Assembly (NCBI RefSeq): GCF_964204645.1
Contig: NW_027437465.1
Location: 1-64,000 of the forward strand
Reading direction: 5' to 3'
Origin: Tubulanus polymorphus
Taxonomy: Eukaryota; Nemertea; Palaeonemertea; Tubulaniformes; Tubulanidae
DNA length: 64,000 nucleotides
The notes beneath the pieces are model-generated. The model worked only from the letters and a program-made list of their open reading frames with translations, was not told the DNA's origin and did not search any database. A program made the position numbers and the translations under genes. Of this stretch, positions 12,901 to 27,900 are shown in pieces (the stretch's first letter is position 1; each line of letters opens with the position of its first letter).

Positions 12901-15900
12901 TGTCGATGCACCAGAAAAGCGCTCAAATCGACGGGAAAAGCACATTTCGACCCGAAAACGTCGTTTAGCGCGAGAAAATTCGTTTGCTCATCAAATTCTC
13001 CCCGTATCGGAAAAACGAAAATGTCGATGCGCGAAAGCGCTCAAATCGACGGGAAAAGCACATTTCGACCCGAAAACGTCGTTCAGCGCGAGAAAAGACG
13101 TTTTCTCATCAAATTCTCCCCGTATTGGAAAAATGAAAATGTCGATGCGCGAAAGCGCTCAAATCGACGGGAGAAGGACATTTCGACCCGAAAACGTTGT
13201 TCAGCGCGAGAAAAGACGTATTCTCATCAAATTCTCCCCGTAGCAGAAAAACGAAAATGTTAATGCGCCAGAAAAGCGCTCAAATCGACGGGAAAAGCAC
13301 ATTTCGACCCGAAAACGTCGTTCAGCGCGAGAAAACACGTATTCTCATCAAATTCTCACTTTATCGGAAAAATGAAAATGTCGATGCGCGAAAGCGCTCA
13401 AATCGACGGGAAAAGCACATTTCGCCCCGAAAACGTCGTTCAGCGCGAGAAAAGACGTTTTCTTATCAAATTCTCACCATATCGGAAAAATGAAAATGTC
13501 GATGCGCCAAAAAAGCGCTCAAATCGACGGGAAAAGCACTTTTCGACCCGAAAACGTCGTTCAGCGCGAGAAAAGCAGTTTTCTCATCAAATTCTCCCCG
13601 TATCGGAAAAACGAAAATGTCGATGCGCGAAAGCGCTCAAATCGACGGGAAAAGCACATTTCGACCCGAAAACGTCGTTCAGCGCGAGAAAAGACTTTTT
13701 CTCATCAAATTCTCCCCGTATCGGAAAAACGAAAATGTCGATGCGCGAAAGCGCTCAAATCGACGGGAAAAGCACATTTCGACCCGAAAACGTCGTTCAG
13801 CGCGAGAAAAGCAGTCTTCTCATCAAATTCTCCCAGTATCGGAAAAATGAAAATGTCGATGCGCCAGAAAAGCGCTCAAATCGACGGGAAAAGCACATTT
13901 CGACCCGTAAAACGTCGTTCAGCGCGAGAAAAAAATTTTTCTCATCAAATTCTCCCCGTATTGGAAAAACGAAAATGTCGATGCGCGAAAGCGCTCAAAT
14001 CGACGGGAAAAGCACATTTCGACCCGAAAACGTCGTTCAGCGCGAGAAAAGACGTTTTCTCATCAAATTCTCACTTTATCGGAAAAATGAAAATGTCGAT
14101 GCGCGAAAGCGCTCAAATCGACGGGAAAAGCACATTTCGCCCCGAAAACGTCGTTCAGCGCGAGAAAAGACCTTTTCTCATCAAATTCTACCCGTATCGG
14201 AAAAACGAAAATGTCGATGCGCGAAAGCGCTCAAATCGACGGGAAAAGCACTTTTCGACCCGAAAACGTCGTTCAGCGCGAGAAAAGCAGTTTTCTCATC
14301 AAATTCTCCCCGTATCGGAAAAACGAAAATGTCGATGCGCGAAAGCGCTCAAATCGACGGGAAAAGCACATTTCGACCCGAAAACGTCGTTCAGCGCGAG
14401 AAAAGCAGTCTTCTCATCAAATTCTCCCAGTATCGGAAAAATGAAAATGTCGATGCGCCAGAAAAGCGCTCAAATCGACAGCAAAAGCACATTTCGACCC
14501 GTAAAACGTCGTTCAGCGCGAGAAAAAAATTTTTCTCATCAAATTCTCCCCGTATTGGAAAAACGAAAATGTCGATGCGCGAAAGCGCTCAAATCGACGG
14601 GAAAAGCACATTTCGCCCCGAAAACGTCGTTCAGCGCGAGAAAAGACGTTTTCTCATCAAATTCTCACCATATCGGAAAAATGAAAATGTCGATGCGCCA
14701 AAAAAGCGCTCAAATCGACGGGAAAAGCACTTTTCGACCCGAAAACGTCGTTCAGCGCGAGAAAAGCAGTTTTCTCATCAAATTCTCCCCGTATCGGAAA
14801 AACGAAAATGTCGATGCGCGAAAGCGCTCAAATCGACGGGAAAAGCACATTTCGACCCGAAAACGTCGTTCAGCGCGAGAAAAGTCGTTTGCTCATCAAA
14901 TTCTCCCCGTATCGGAAAAACGAAAATGTCGATGCGCGAAAGCGCTCAAATCGACGGGAAAAGCACATTTCGACCCGAAAACGTCGTTCAGCGCGAGAAA
15001 AAAATTTTTCTCATCAAATTCTCCCCGTATTGGAAAAACGAAAATGTCGATGCGCGAAAGCGCTCAAATCGACGGGAAAAGCACATTTCGACCCGAAAAC
15101 GTCGTTCAGCGCGAGAAAAGACGTTTGCTCATCAAATTCTCACCGTATCGGAAAAACGAAAATGTCGATGCGCGAAAGCGCTCAAATCGACGGGAAAAGC
15201 ACATTTCCACCCGAAAACGTCGTTCAGCGCGAGAAAAGACTTTTTCTCATCAAAATCTACCCGTATCGGAAAAACGAAAATGTCGATGCGCGAAAGCACT
15301 CAAATCGACAAGAAAAGCACTTTTCGACCCGAAAACGTCGTTCAGCGCGAGAAAAGCAGTTTTCTCATCAAATTCTCCCCGTATCGGAAAAACGAATATG
15401 TCGATGCGCGAAAGCGCTCAAATCGACGGGAAAAGCACATTTCGACCCGAAAACGTCGTTCAGCGCGAGAAAAGTCGTTTGCTCATCAAATTCTCCCCGT
15501 ATCGGAAAAACGAAAATGTCGATGCGCGAAAGCGCTCAAATCGACGGGAAAAGCACATTTCGACCCGAAAACGTCGTTCAGCGCGAGAAAAGACTTTTTC
15601 TCATCAAATTCTCCCCGTATCGGAAAAACGAAAATGTCGATGCGCGAAAGCGCTCAAATCGACGGGAAAAGCACATTTCGACCCGAAAACGTCGTTCAGC
15701 GCGAGAAAAGCAGTCTTCTCATCAAATTCTCCCAGTATCGGAAAAATGAAAATGTCGATGCGCCAGAAAAGCGCTCAAATCGACGGGAAAAGCACATTTC
15801 GCCCCGAAAACGTCGTTCAGCGCGAGAAAAGACGTTTTCTCATCAAATTCTCCCAGTATCGGAAAAATGAAAATGTCGATGCACCAGAAAAGCGCTCAAA

Positions 15901-18900
15901 TCGACGGGAAAAGCACATTTCGACCCGAAAACGTCGTTTAGCGCGAGAAAATTCGTTTGCTCATCAAATTCTCCCCGTATCGGAAAAACGAAAATGTCGA
16001 TGCGCGAAAGCGCTCAAATCGACGGGAAAAGCACATTTCGACCCGAAAACGTCGTTCAGCGCGAGAAAAGACGTTTTCTCATCAAATTCTCCCCGTATCC
16101 GAAAAATGAAAATGTCGATGCGCGAAAGCGCTCAAATCGACGGGAGAAGGACATTTCGACCCGAAAACGTTGTTCAGCGCGAGAAAAGACGTATTCTCAT
16201 CAAATTCTCCCCGTAGCAGAAAAACGAAAATGTTAATGCGCCAGAAAAGCGCTCAAATCGACGGGAAAAGCACATTTCGACCCGAAAACGTCGTTCAGCG
16301 CGAGAAAAGCAGTTTTCTCATCAAATTCTCCCCGTATCGGAAAAACGAAAATGTCGATGCGCGAAAGCGCTCAAATCGACGGGAAAAGCACATTTCGACC
16401 CGAAAACGTCGTTCAGCGCGAGAAAAGACTTTTTCTCATCAAATTCTCCCCGTATCGGAAAAACGAAAATGTCGATGCGCGAAAGCGCTCAAATCGACGG
16501 GAAAAGCACATTTCGACCCGAAAACGTCGTTCAGCGCGAGAAAAGCAGTCTTCTCATCAAATTCTCCCAGTATCGGAAAAATGAAAATGTCGATGCGCCA
16601 GAAAAGCGCTCAAATCGACGGGAAAAGCACATTTCGACCCGTAAAACGTCGTTCAGCGCGAGAAAAAAATTTTTCTCATCAAATTCTCCCCGTATTGGAA
16701 AAACGAAAATGTCGATGCGCGAAAGCGCTCAAATCGACGGGAAAAGCACATTTCGACCCGAAAACGTCGTTCAGCGCGAGAAAAGACGTTTTCTCATCAA
16801 ATTCTCACTTTATCGGAAAATGAAAATGTCGATGCGCGAAAGCGCTCAAATCGACGGGAAAAGCACATTTCGCCCCGAAAACGTCGTTCAGCGCGAGAAA
16901 AGACCTTTTCTCATCAAATTCTACCCGTATCGGAAAAACGAAAATGTCGATGCGCGAAAGCGCTCAAATCGACGGGAAAAGCACTTTTCGACCCGAAAAC
17001 GTCGTTCAGCGCGAGAAAAGCAGTTTTCTCATCAAATTCTCCCCGTATCGGAAAAACGAAAATGTCGATGCGCGAAAGCGCTCAAATCGACGGGAAAAGC
17101 ACATTTCGACCCGAAAACGTCGTTCAGCGCGAGAAAAGCAGTCTTCTCATCAAATTCTCCCAGTATCGGAAAAATGAAAATGTCGATGCGCCAGAAAAGC
17201 GCTCAAATCGACAGCAAAAGCACATTTCGACCCGTAAAACGTCGTTCAGCGCGAGAAAAAAATTTTTCTCATCAAATTCTCCCCGTATTGGAAAAACGAA
17301 AATGTCGATGCGCGAAAGCGCTCAAATCGACGGGAAAAGCACATTTCGCCCCGAAAACGTCGTTCAGCGCGAGAAAAGACGTTTTCTCATCAAATTCTCA
17401 CCATATCGGAAAAATGAAAATGTCGATGCGCCAAAAAAGCGCTCAAATCGACGGGAAAAGCACATTTCGACCCGAAAACGTCGTTCAGCGCGAGAAAAGC
17501 AGTTTTCTCATCAAATTCTCCCCGTATCGGAAAAACGAAAATGTCGATGCGCGAAAGCGCTCAAATCGACGGGAAAAGCACATTTCGCCCCGAAAACGTC
17601 GTTCAGCGCGAGAAAAGCAGTTTTCTCATCAAATTCTACCCGTATCGGAAAAACAAAAAATGTCGATGCGCGAAAGCGCTCAAATCGACGGGAAAAGCAC
17701 TTTTCGACCCGAAAACGTCGTTCAGCGCGAGAAAAGCAGTTTTCTCATCAAATTCTCCCCGTATCGGAAAAACGAAAATGTCGATGCGCGAAAGCGCTCA
17801 AATCGACGGGAAAAGCACATTTCGACCCGAAAACGTCGTTCAGCGCGAGAAAAGACTTTTTCTCATCAAATTCTCCCCGTATCGGAAAAACGAAAATGTC
17901 GATGCGCGAAAGCGCTCAAATCGACGGGAAAAGCACATTTCGACCCGAAAACGTCGTTCAGCGCGAGAAAAGCAGTCTTCTCATCAAATTCTCCCAGTAT
18001 CGGAAAAATGAAAATGTCGATGCGCCAGAAAAGCACTCAAATCGACGGGAAAAGCACATTTCGACCCGTAAAACGTCGTTCAGCGCGAGAAAAAAATTTT
18101 TCTCATCAAATTCTCCCCGTATTGGAAAAACGAAAATGTCGATGCGCGAAAGCGCTCAAATCGACGGGAAAAGCACATTTCGACCCGAAAACGTCGTTCA
18201 GCGCGAGAAAAGACGTTTTCTCATCAAATTCTCACTTTATCGGAAAAATGAAAATGTCGATGCGCGAAAGCGCTCAAATCGACGGGAAAAGCACATTTCG
18301 CCCCGAAAACGTCGTTCAGCGCGAGAAAAGACCTTTTCTCATCAAATTCTACCCGTATCGGAAAAACGAAAATGTCGATGCGCGAAAGCGCTCAAATCGA
18401 CGGGAAAAGCACTTTTCGACCCGAAAACGTCGTTCAGCGCGAGAAAAGCAGTTTTCTCATCAAATTCTCCCCGTATCGGAAAAACGAAAATGTCGATGCG
18501 CGAAAGCGCTCAAATCGACGGGAAAAGCACATTTCGACCCGAAAACGTCGTTCAGCGCGAGAAAAGACTTTTTCTCATCAAATTCTCCCAGTATCGGAAA
18601 AAATGAAAATGTCGATGCGCCAGAAAAGCGCTCAAATCGACGGGAAAAGCACATTTCGACCCGTAAAACGTCGTTCAGCGCGAGAAAAAAATTTTTCTCA
18701 TCAAATTCTCCCCGTATTGGAAAAACGAAAATGTCGATGCGCGAAAGCGCTCAAATCGACGGGAAAAGCACATTTCGACCCGAAAACGTCGTTCAGCGCG
18801 AGAAAAGACGTTTTCTCATCAAATTCTCACTTTATCGGAAAAATGAAAATGTCGATGCGCGAAAGCGCTCAAATCGACGGGAAAAGCACATTTCGCCCCG

Positions 18901-21900
18901 AAAACGTCGTTCAGCGCGAGAAAAGACCTTTTCTCATCAAATTCTCTCCGTATCGGAAAAACGAAAATGTCGATGCGCGAAAGCGCTCAAATCGACGGGA
19001 AAAGCACTTTTCGACCCGAAAACGTCGTTCAGCGCGAGAAAAGCAGTTTTCTCATCAAATTCTCCCCGTATCGGAAAAACGAAAATGTCGATGCGCGAAA
19101 GCGCTCAAATCGACGGGAAAAGCACATTTCGACCCGAAAACGTCGTTCAGCGCGAGAAAAGCAGTCTTCTCATCAAATTCTCCCAGTATCGGAAAAATGA
19201 AAATGTCGATGCGCCAGAAAAGCGCTCAAATCGACAGCAAAAGCACATTTCGACCCGTAAAACGTCGTTCAGCGCGAGAAAAAAATTTTTCTCATCAAAT
19301 TCTCCCCGTATTGGAAAAACGAAAATGTCGATGCGCGAAAGCGCTCAAATCGACGGGAAAAGCACATTTCGCCCCGAAAACGTCGTTCAGCGCGAGAAAA
19401 GACGTTTTCTCATCAAATTCTCACCATATCGGAAAAATGAAAATGTCGATGCGCCAAAAAAGCGCTCAAATCGACGGGAAAAGCACTTTTCGACCCGAAA
19501 ACGTCGTTCAGCGCGAGAAAAGCAGTTTTCTCATCAAATTCTCCCCGTATCGGAAAAACGAAAATGTCGATGCGCGAAAGCGCTCAAATCGACGGGAAAA
19601 GCACATTTCGCCCCGAAAACGTCGTTCAGCGCGAGAAAAGCAGTTTTCTCATCAAATTCTACCCGTATCGGAAAAACAAAAAATGTCGATGCGCGAAAGC
19701 GCTCAAATCGACGGGAAAAGCACTTTTCGACCCGAAAACGTCGTTCAGCGCGAGAAAAGCAGTTTTCTCATCAAATTCTCCCCGTATCGGAAAAACGAAA
19801 ATGTCGATGCGCGAAAGCGCTCAAATCGACGGGAAAAGTACATTTCGACCCGAAAACGTCGTTCAGCGCGAGAAAAGACTTTTTCTCATCAAATTCTCCC
19901 CTTATCGGAAAAACGAAAATGTCGATGCGCAAAAGCGCTCAAATCGACGGGAAAAGCACATTTCGACCCGAAAACGTCGTTCAGCGCGAGAAAAGCAGTC
20001 TTCTCATCAAATTCTCCCAGTATCGGAAAAATGAAAATGTCGATGCGCCAGAAAAGCGCTCAAATCGACAGCAAAAGCACATTTCGACCCGTAAAACGTC
20101 GTTCAGCGCGAGAAAAAAATTTTTCTCATCAAATTCTCCCCGTATTGGAAAAACGAAAATGTCGATGCGCGAAAGCGCTCAAATCGACGGGAAAAGCACA
20201 TTTCGCCCCGAAAACGTCGTTCAGCGCGAGAAAAGACGTTTTCTCATCAAATTCTCACCATATCGGAAAAATGAAAATGTCGATGCGCCAAAAAAGCGCT
20301 CAAATCGACGGGAAAAGCACTTTTCGACCCGAAAACGTCGTTCAGCGCGAGAAAAGCAGTTTTCTCATCAAATTCTCCCCGTATCGGAAAAACGAAAATG
20401 TCGATGCGCGAAAGCGCTCAAATCGACGGGAAAAGCACATTTCGCCCCGAAAACGTCGTTCAGCGCGAGAAAAGCAGTTTTCTCATCAAATTCTACCCGT
20501 ATCGGAAAAACAAAAAATGTCGATGCGCGAAAGCGCTCAAATCGACGGGAAAAGCACTTTTCGACCCGAAAACGTCGTTCAGCGCGAGAAAAGCAGTTTT
20601 CTCATCAAATTCTCCCCGTATCGGAAAAACGAAAATGTCGATGCGCGAAAGCGCTCAAATCGACGGGAAAAGCACATTTCGACCCGAAAACCTCGTTCAG
20701 CGCGAGAAAAGACTTTTTCTCATCAAATTCTCCCCGTATCGGAAAAACGAAAATGTCGATGCGCGAAAGCGCTCAAATCGACGGGAAAAGCACATTTCGA
20801 CCCGAAAACGTCGTTCAGCGCGAGAAAAGCAGTCTTCTCATCAAATTCTCCCAGTATCGGAAAAATGAAAATGTCGATGCGCCAGAAAAGCGCTCAAATC
20901 GACGGGAAAAGCACATTTCGACCCGTAAAACGTCGTTCAGCGCGAGAAAAAAAATTTTCTCATCAAATTCTCCCCGTATCGGAAAAACGAAAATGTCGAT
21001 GCGCGAAAGCGCTCAAATCGACGGGAAAGGCACATTTCGACCCGAAAACGTCGTTCAGCGCGAGATAAGCAGTTTTCTCATCAAATTCTCCCCGTATCGG
21101 AAAAATGAAAATGTCGATGCGCCAAAAAGCGCCCAAATCGACGGGAAAAGCACATTTCGACCCGAAAACGTCGTTCAGCGCGAGAAAAGACTTTTTCTCA
21201 TCAAATTCTCCCCGTATCGGAAAAACGAAAATGTCGATGCGCGAAAGCGCTCAAATCGACGGGAAAAGCACATTTCGACCCGAAAACGTCGTTCAGCGCG
21301 AGAAAAGCAGTCTTCTCATCAAATTCTCCCAGTATCGGAAAAATGAAAATGTCGATGCGCCAGAAAAGCGCTCAAATCGACGGGAAAAGCACATTTCGAC
21401 CCGTAAAACGTCGTTCAGCGCGAGAAAAAAAATTTTCTCATCAAATTCTCCCCGTATCGGAAAAACGAAAATGTCGATGCGCGAAAGCGCTCAAATCGAC
21501 GGGAAAGGCACATTTCGACCCGAAAACGTCGTTCAGCGCGAGATAAGCAGTTTTCTCATCAAATTCTCCCCGTATCGGAAAAATGAAAATGTCGATGCGC
21601 CAAAAAGCGCCCAAATCGACGGGAAAAGCACATTTCGACCCGAAAACGTCGTTCAGCGCGAGAAAAGACGTTTTCTCATCAAATTCTCCCAGTATCGGAA
21701 AAATGAAAATGTCTTTGCGCCAGAAAAGCGCTCAAATCGACGGGAAAAGCACATTTCGACCCGAAAACGTCGTTCAGCGCGAGAAAAGACGTTTGCTCAT
21801 CAAATTCTCCCCGTATCGGAAAAACGAAAATGTCGATGCGCGAAAGCGCTCAAATCGTCGGGAAAAGCACATTTCGACCCGAAAACGTCGTTCAGCGCGA

Positions 21901-24900
21901 GAAAAGACTTTTTCTCATCAAATTCTACCCGTATCGGAAAAACGAAAATGTCGATGCGCGAAAGCGCTCAAATCGACGGGAAAAGCACATTTCGACCCGT
22001 AAAACGTCGTTCAGCGCGAGAAAAGACGTTTTCTCATCAAATTCTCACTTTATCGGAAAAATGAAAATGTCGATGCGCGAAAGCGCTCAAATCGACGGGA
22101 AAAGCACATTTCGCCCCGAAAACGTCGTTCAGCGCGAGAAAAGACCTTTTCTCATCAAATTCTCCCCGTATCGGAAAAACGAAAATGTCGATGCGCGAAA
22201 GCGCTCAAATCGACGGGAAAAGCACTTTTCGACCCGAAAACGTCGTTCAGCGCGAGAAAAGCAGTTTTCTCATCAAATTCTCCCCGTATCGGAAAAACGA
22301 AAATGTCGATGCGCGAAAGCGCTCAAATCGACGGGAAAAGCACATTTCGACCCGAAAACGTCGTTCAGCGCGAGAAAAGCAGTCTTCTCATCAAATTCTC
22401 CCAGTATCGGAAAAATGAAAATGTCGATGCGCCAGAAAAGCGCTCAAATCGACAGCAAAAGCACATTTCGACCCGTAAAACGTCGTTCAGCGCGAGAAAA
22501 GACGTTTTCTCATCAAATTCTCACTTTATCGGAAAAATGAAAATGTCGATGCGCGAAAGCGCTCAAATCGACGGGAAAAGCACATTTCGCCCCGAAAACG
22601 TCGTTCAGCGCGAGAAAAGACCTTTTCTCATCAAATTCTCCCCGTATCGGAAAAACGAAAATGTCGATGCGCGAAAGCGCTCAAATCGACGGGAAAAGCA
22701 CTTTTCGACCCGAAAACGTCGTTCAGCGCGAGAAAAGCAGTTTTCTCATCAAATTCTCCCCGTATCGGAAAAACGAAAATGTCGATGCGCGAAAGCGCTC
22801 AAATCGACGGGAAAAGCACATTTCGACCCGAAAACGTCGTTCAGCGCGAGAAAAGTCGTTTGCTCATCAAATTCTCCCCGTATCGGAAAAACGAAAATGT
22901 CGATGCGCGAAAGCGCTCAAATCGACGGGAAAAGCACATTTCGACCCGAAAACGTCGTTCAGCGCGAGAAAAGACTTTTTCTCATCAAATTCTCCCCGTA
23001 TCGGAAAAACGAAAATGTCGATGCGCGAAAGCGCTCAAATCGACGGGAAAAGCACATTTCCACCCGAAAACGTCGTTCAGCGCGAGAAAAGCAGTCTTCT
23101 CATCAAATTCTCCCAGTATCGGAAAAATGAAAATGTCGATGCGCCAGAAAAGCGCTCAAATCGACGGGAAAAGCACATTTCGCCCCGAAAACGTCGTTCA
23201 GCGCGAGAAAAGACGTTTTCTCATCAAATTCTCCCAGTATCGGAAAAATGAAAATGTCGATGCACCAGAAAAGCGCTCAAATCGACGGGAAAAGCACATT
23301 TCGACCCGAAAACGTCGTTTAGCGCGAGAAAATTCGTTTGCTCATCAAATTCTCCCCGTATCGGAAAAACGAAAATGTCGATGCGCGAAAGCGCTCAAAT
23401 CGACGGGAAAAGCACATTTCGACCCGAAAACGTCGTTCAGCGCGAGAAAAGACGTTTTCTCATCAAATTCTCCCCGTATCCGAAAAATGAAAATGTCGAT
23501 GCGCGAAAGCGCTCAAATCGACGGGAGAAGGACATTTCGACCCGAAAACGTTGTTCAGCGCGAGAAAAGACGTATTCTCATCAAATTCTCCCCGTAGCAG
23601 AAAAACGAAAATGTTAATGCGCCAGAAAAGCGCTCAAATCGACGGGAAAAGCACATTTCGACCCGAAAACGTCGTTCAGCGCGAGAAAAGACGTTTTCTC
23701 ATCAAATTCTCACTTTATCGGAAAAATGAAAATGTCGATGCGCGAAAGCGCTCAAATCGACGGGAAAAGCACATTTCGCCCCGAAAACGTCGTTCAGCGC
23801 GAGAAAAGACGTTTTCTCATCAAATTCTCACCATATCGGAAAAATGAAAATGTCGATGCGCCAAAAAAGCGCTCAAATCGACGGGAAAAGCACTTTTCGA
23901 CCCGAAAACGTCGTTCAGCGCGAGAAAAGCAGTTTTCTCATCAAATTCTCCCCGTATCGGAAAAACGAAAATGTCGATGCGCGAAAGCGCTCAAATCGAC
24001 GGGAAAAGCACATTTCGACCCGAAAACGTCGTTTAGCGCGAGAAAAGACTTTTTCTCATCAAATTCTCCCCGTATCGGAAAAACGAAAATGTCGATGCGC
24101 GAAAGCGCTCAAATCGACGGGAAAAGCACATTTCGACCCGAAAACGTCGTTCAGCGCGAGAAAAGCAGTCTTCTCATCAAATTCTCCCAGTATCGGAAAA
24201 ATGAAAATGTCGATGCGCCAGAAAAGCGCTCAAATCGACGGGAAAAGCACATTTCGACCCGTAAAACGTCGTTCAGCGCGAGAAAAAAATTTTTCTCATC
24301 AAATTCTCCCCGTATTGGAAAAACGAAAATGTCGATGCGCGAAAGCGCTCAAATCGACGGGAAAAGCACATTTCGACCCGAAAACGTCGTTCAGCGCGAG
24401 AAAAGACGTTTTCTCATCAAATTCTCACTTTATCGGAAAAATGAAAATGTCGATGCGCGAAAGCGCTCAAATCGACGGGAAAAGCACATTTCGCCCCGAA
24501 AACGTCGTTCAGCGCGAGAAAAGACCTTTTCTCATCAAATTCTACCCGTATCGGAAAAACGAAAATGTCGATGCGCGAAAGCGCTCAAATCGACGGGAAA
24601 AGCACTTTTCGACCCGAAAACGTCGTTCAGCGCGAGAAAAGCAGTTTTCTCATCAAATTCTCCCCGTATCGGAAAAACGAAAATGTCGATGCGCGAAAGC
24701 GCTCAAATCGACGGGAAAAGCACATTTCGACCCGAAAACGTCGTTCAGCGCGAGAAAAGCAGTCTTCTCATCAAATTCTCCCAGTATCGGAAAAATGAAA
24801 ATGTCGATGCGCCAGAAAAGCGCTCAAATCGACAGCAAAAGCACATTTCGACCCGTAAAACGTCGTTCAGCGCGAGAAAAAAATTTTTCTCATCAAATTC

Positions 24901-27900
24901 TCCCCGTATTGGAAAAACGAAAATGTCGATGCGCGAAAGCGCTCAAATCGACGGGAAAAGCACATTTCGACCCGAAAACGTCGTTCAGCGCGAGAAAAGC
25001 AGTTTTCGCATCAAATTCTCCCCGTATCGGAAAAACGAAAATGTCGATGCGCGAAAGCGCTCAAATCGACGGGAAAAGCACATTTCGACCCGAAAACGTC
25101 GTTCAGCGCGAGAAAAGACTTTTTCTCATCAAATTCTCCCCGTATCGGAAAAACGAAAATGTCGATGCGCGAAAGCGCTCAAATCGACGGGAAAAGCACA
25201 TTTCGACCCGAAAACGTCGTTCAGCGCGAGAAAAGCAGTCTTCTCATCAAATTCTCCCAGTATCGGAAAAATGAAAATGTCGATGCGCCAGAAAAGCGCT
25301 CAAATCAACGGGAAAAGCACATTTCGACCCGTAAAACGTCATTCAGCGCGAGAAAAAAATTTTTCTCATCAAATTCTCCCCGTATTGGAAAAACGAAAAT
25401 GTCGATGCGCGAAAGCGCTCAAATCGACGGGAAAAGCACATTTCGACCCGAAAACGTCGTTCAGCGCGAGAAAAGACGTTTTCTCATCAAATTCTCACTT
25501 TATCGGAAAAATGAAAATGTCGATGCGCGAAAGCGCTCAAATCGACGGGAAAAGCACATTTCGCCCCGAAAACGTCGTTCAGCGCGAGAAAAGACCTTTT
25601 CTCATCAAATTCTACCCGTATCGGAAAAACAAAAAATGTCGATGCGCGAAAGCGCTCAAATCGACGGGAAAAGCACTTTTCGACCCGAAAACGTCGTTCA
25701 GCGCGAGAAAAGCAGTTTTCTCATCAAATTCTCCCCGTATCGGAAAAACGAAAATGTCGATGCGCGAAAGCGCTCAAATCGACGGGAAAAGCACATTTCG
25801 ACCCGAAAACGTCGTCCAGCGCGAGAAAAGACTTTTTCTCATCAAATTCTCCCCGTATCGGAAAAACGAAAATGTCGATGCGCGAAAGCGCTCAAATCGA
25901 CGGGAAAAGCACATTTCGACCCGAAAACGTCGTTCAGCGCGAGAAAAGCAGTCTTCTCATCAAATTCTCCCAGTATCGGAAAAATGAAAATGTCGATGCG
26001 CCAGAAAAGCACTCAAATCGACGGGAAAAGCACATTTCGACCCGTAAAACGTCGTTCAGCGCGAGAAAAAAATTTTTCTCATCAAATTCTCCCCGTATTG
26101 GAAAAACGAAAATGTCGATGCGCGAAAGCGCTCAAATCGACGGGAAAAGCACATTTCGCCCCGAAAACGTCGTTCAGCGCGAGAAAAGACGTTTTCTCAT
26201 CAAATTCTCACCATATCGGAAAAATGAAAATGTCGATGCGCCAAAAAAGCGCTCAAATCGACGGGAAAAGCACATTTCGACCCGAAAACGTCGTTCAGCA
26301 CGAGAAAAGACGTTTTCTCATCAAATTCTCACTTTATCGGAAAAATGAAAATGTCGATGCGCGAAAGCGCTCAAATCGACGGGAAAAGCACATTTCGCCC
26401 CGAAAACGTCGTTCAGCGCGAGAAAAGACCTTTTCTCATCAAATTCTACCCGTATCGGAAAAACGAAAATGTCGATGCGCGAAAGCGCTCAAATCGACGG
26501 GAAAAGCACTTTTCGACCCGAAAACGTCGTTCAGCGCGAGAAAAGCAGTTTTCTCATCAAATTCTCCCCGTATCGGAAAAACGAAAATGTCGATGCGCGA
26601 AAGCGCTCAAATCGACGGGAAAAGCACATTTCGACCCGAAAACGTCGTTCAGCGCGAGAAAAGACTTTTTCTCATCAAATTCTCCCCGTATCGGAAAAAC
26701 GAAAATTTCGATGCGCGAAAGCGCTCAAATCGACGGGAAAAGCACATTTCGACCCGAAAACGTCGTTCAGCGCGAGAAAAGCAGTCTTCTCATCAAATTC
26801 TCCCAGTATCGGAAAAAATGAAAATGTCGATGCGCCAGAAAAGCGCTCAAATCGACGGGACAAGCACATTTCGACCCGTAAAACGTCGTTCAGCGCGAGA
26901 AAAAAATTTTTCTCATCAAATTCTCCCCGTATTGGAAAAACGAAAATGTCGATGCGCGAAAGCGCTCAAATCGACGGGAAAAGCACATTTCGACCCGAAA
27001 ACGTCGTTCAGTGCGAGAAAAGACGTTTTCTCATCAAATTCTCACTTTATCGGAAAAATGAAAATGTCGATGCGCGAAAGCGCTCAAATCGACGGGAAAA
27101 GCACATTTCGCCCCGAAAACGTCGTTCAGCGCGAGAAAAGACCTTTTCTCATCAAATTCTCCCCGTATCGGAAAAACGAAAATGTCGATGCGCGAAAGCG
27201 CTCAAATCGACGGGAAAAGCACTTTTCGACCCGAAAACGTCGTTCAGCGCGAGAAAAGCAGTTTTCTCATCAAATTCTCCCCGTATCGGAAAAACGAAAA
27301 TGTCGATGCGCGAAAGCGCTCAAATCGACGGGAAAAGCACATTTCGACCCGAAAACGTCGTTCAGCGCGAGAAAAGCAGTCTTCTCATCAAATTCTCCCA
27401 GTATCGGAAAAATGAAAATGTCGATGCGCCAGAAAAGCGCTCAAATCGACAGCAAAAGCACATTTCGACCCGTAAAACGTCGTTCAGCGCGAGAAAAAAA
27501 TTTTTCTCATCAAATTCTCCCCGTATTGGAAAAACGAAAATGTCGATGCGCGAAAGCGCTCAAATCGACGGGAAAAGCACATTTCGACCCGAAAACGTCG
27601 TTCAGCGCGAGAAAAGACGTTTTCTCATCAAATTCTCACTTTATCGGAAAAATGAAAATGTCGATGCGCGAAAGCGCTCAAATCGACGGGAAAAGCACAT
27701 TTCGCCCCGAAAACGTCGTTCAGCGCGAGAAAAGACCTTTTCTCATCAAATTCTCCCCGTATCGGAAAAACGAAAATGTCGATGCGCGAAAGCGCTCAAA
27801 TCGACGGGAAAAGCACTTTTCGACCCGAAAACGTCGTTCAGCGCGAGAAAAGCAGTTTTCTCATCAAATTCTCCCCGTATCGGAAAAACGAAAATGTCGA

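Noticed and set aside
16469-21346. A 1,625-codon plus-strand reading frame and dozens of similar Lys/Arg-rich frames across 1-57,400, plus 62-132-codon frames on the minus strand
   Set aside because: All are translations of the tandem satellite in different phases. They exist because the consensus lacks plus-strand stops; the same DNA is open in all three frames and frame use changes with every one-base unit length change.
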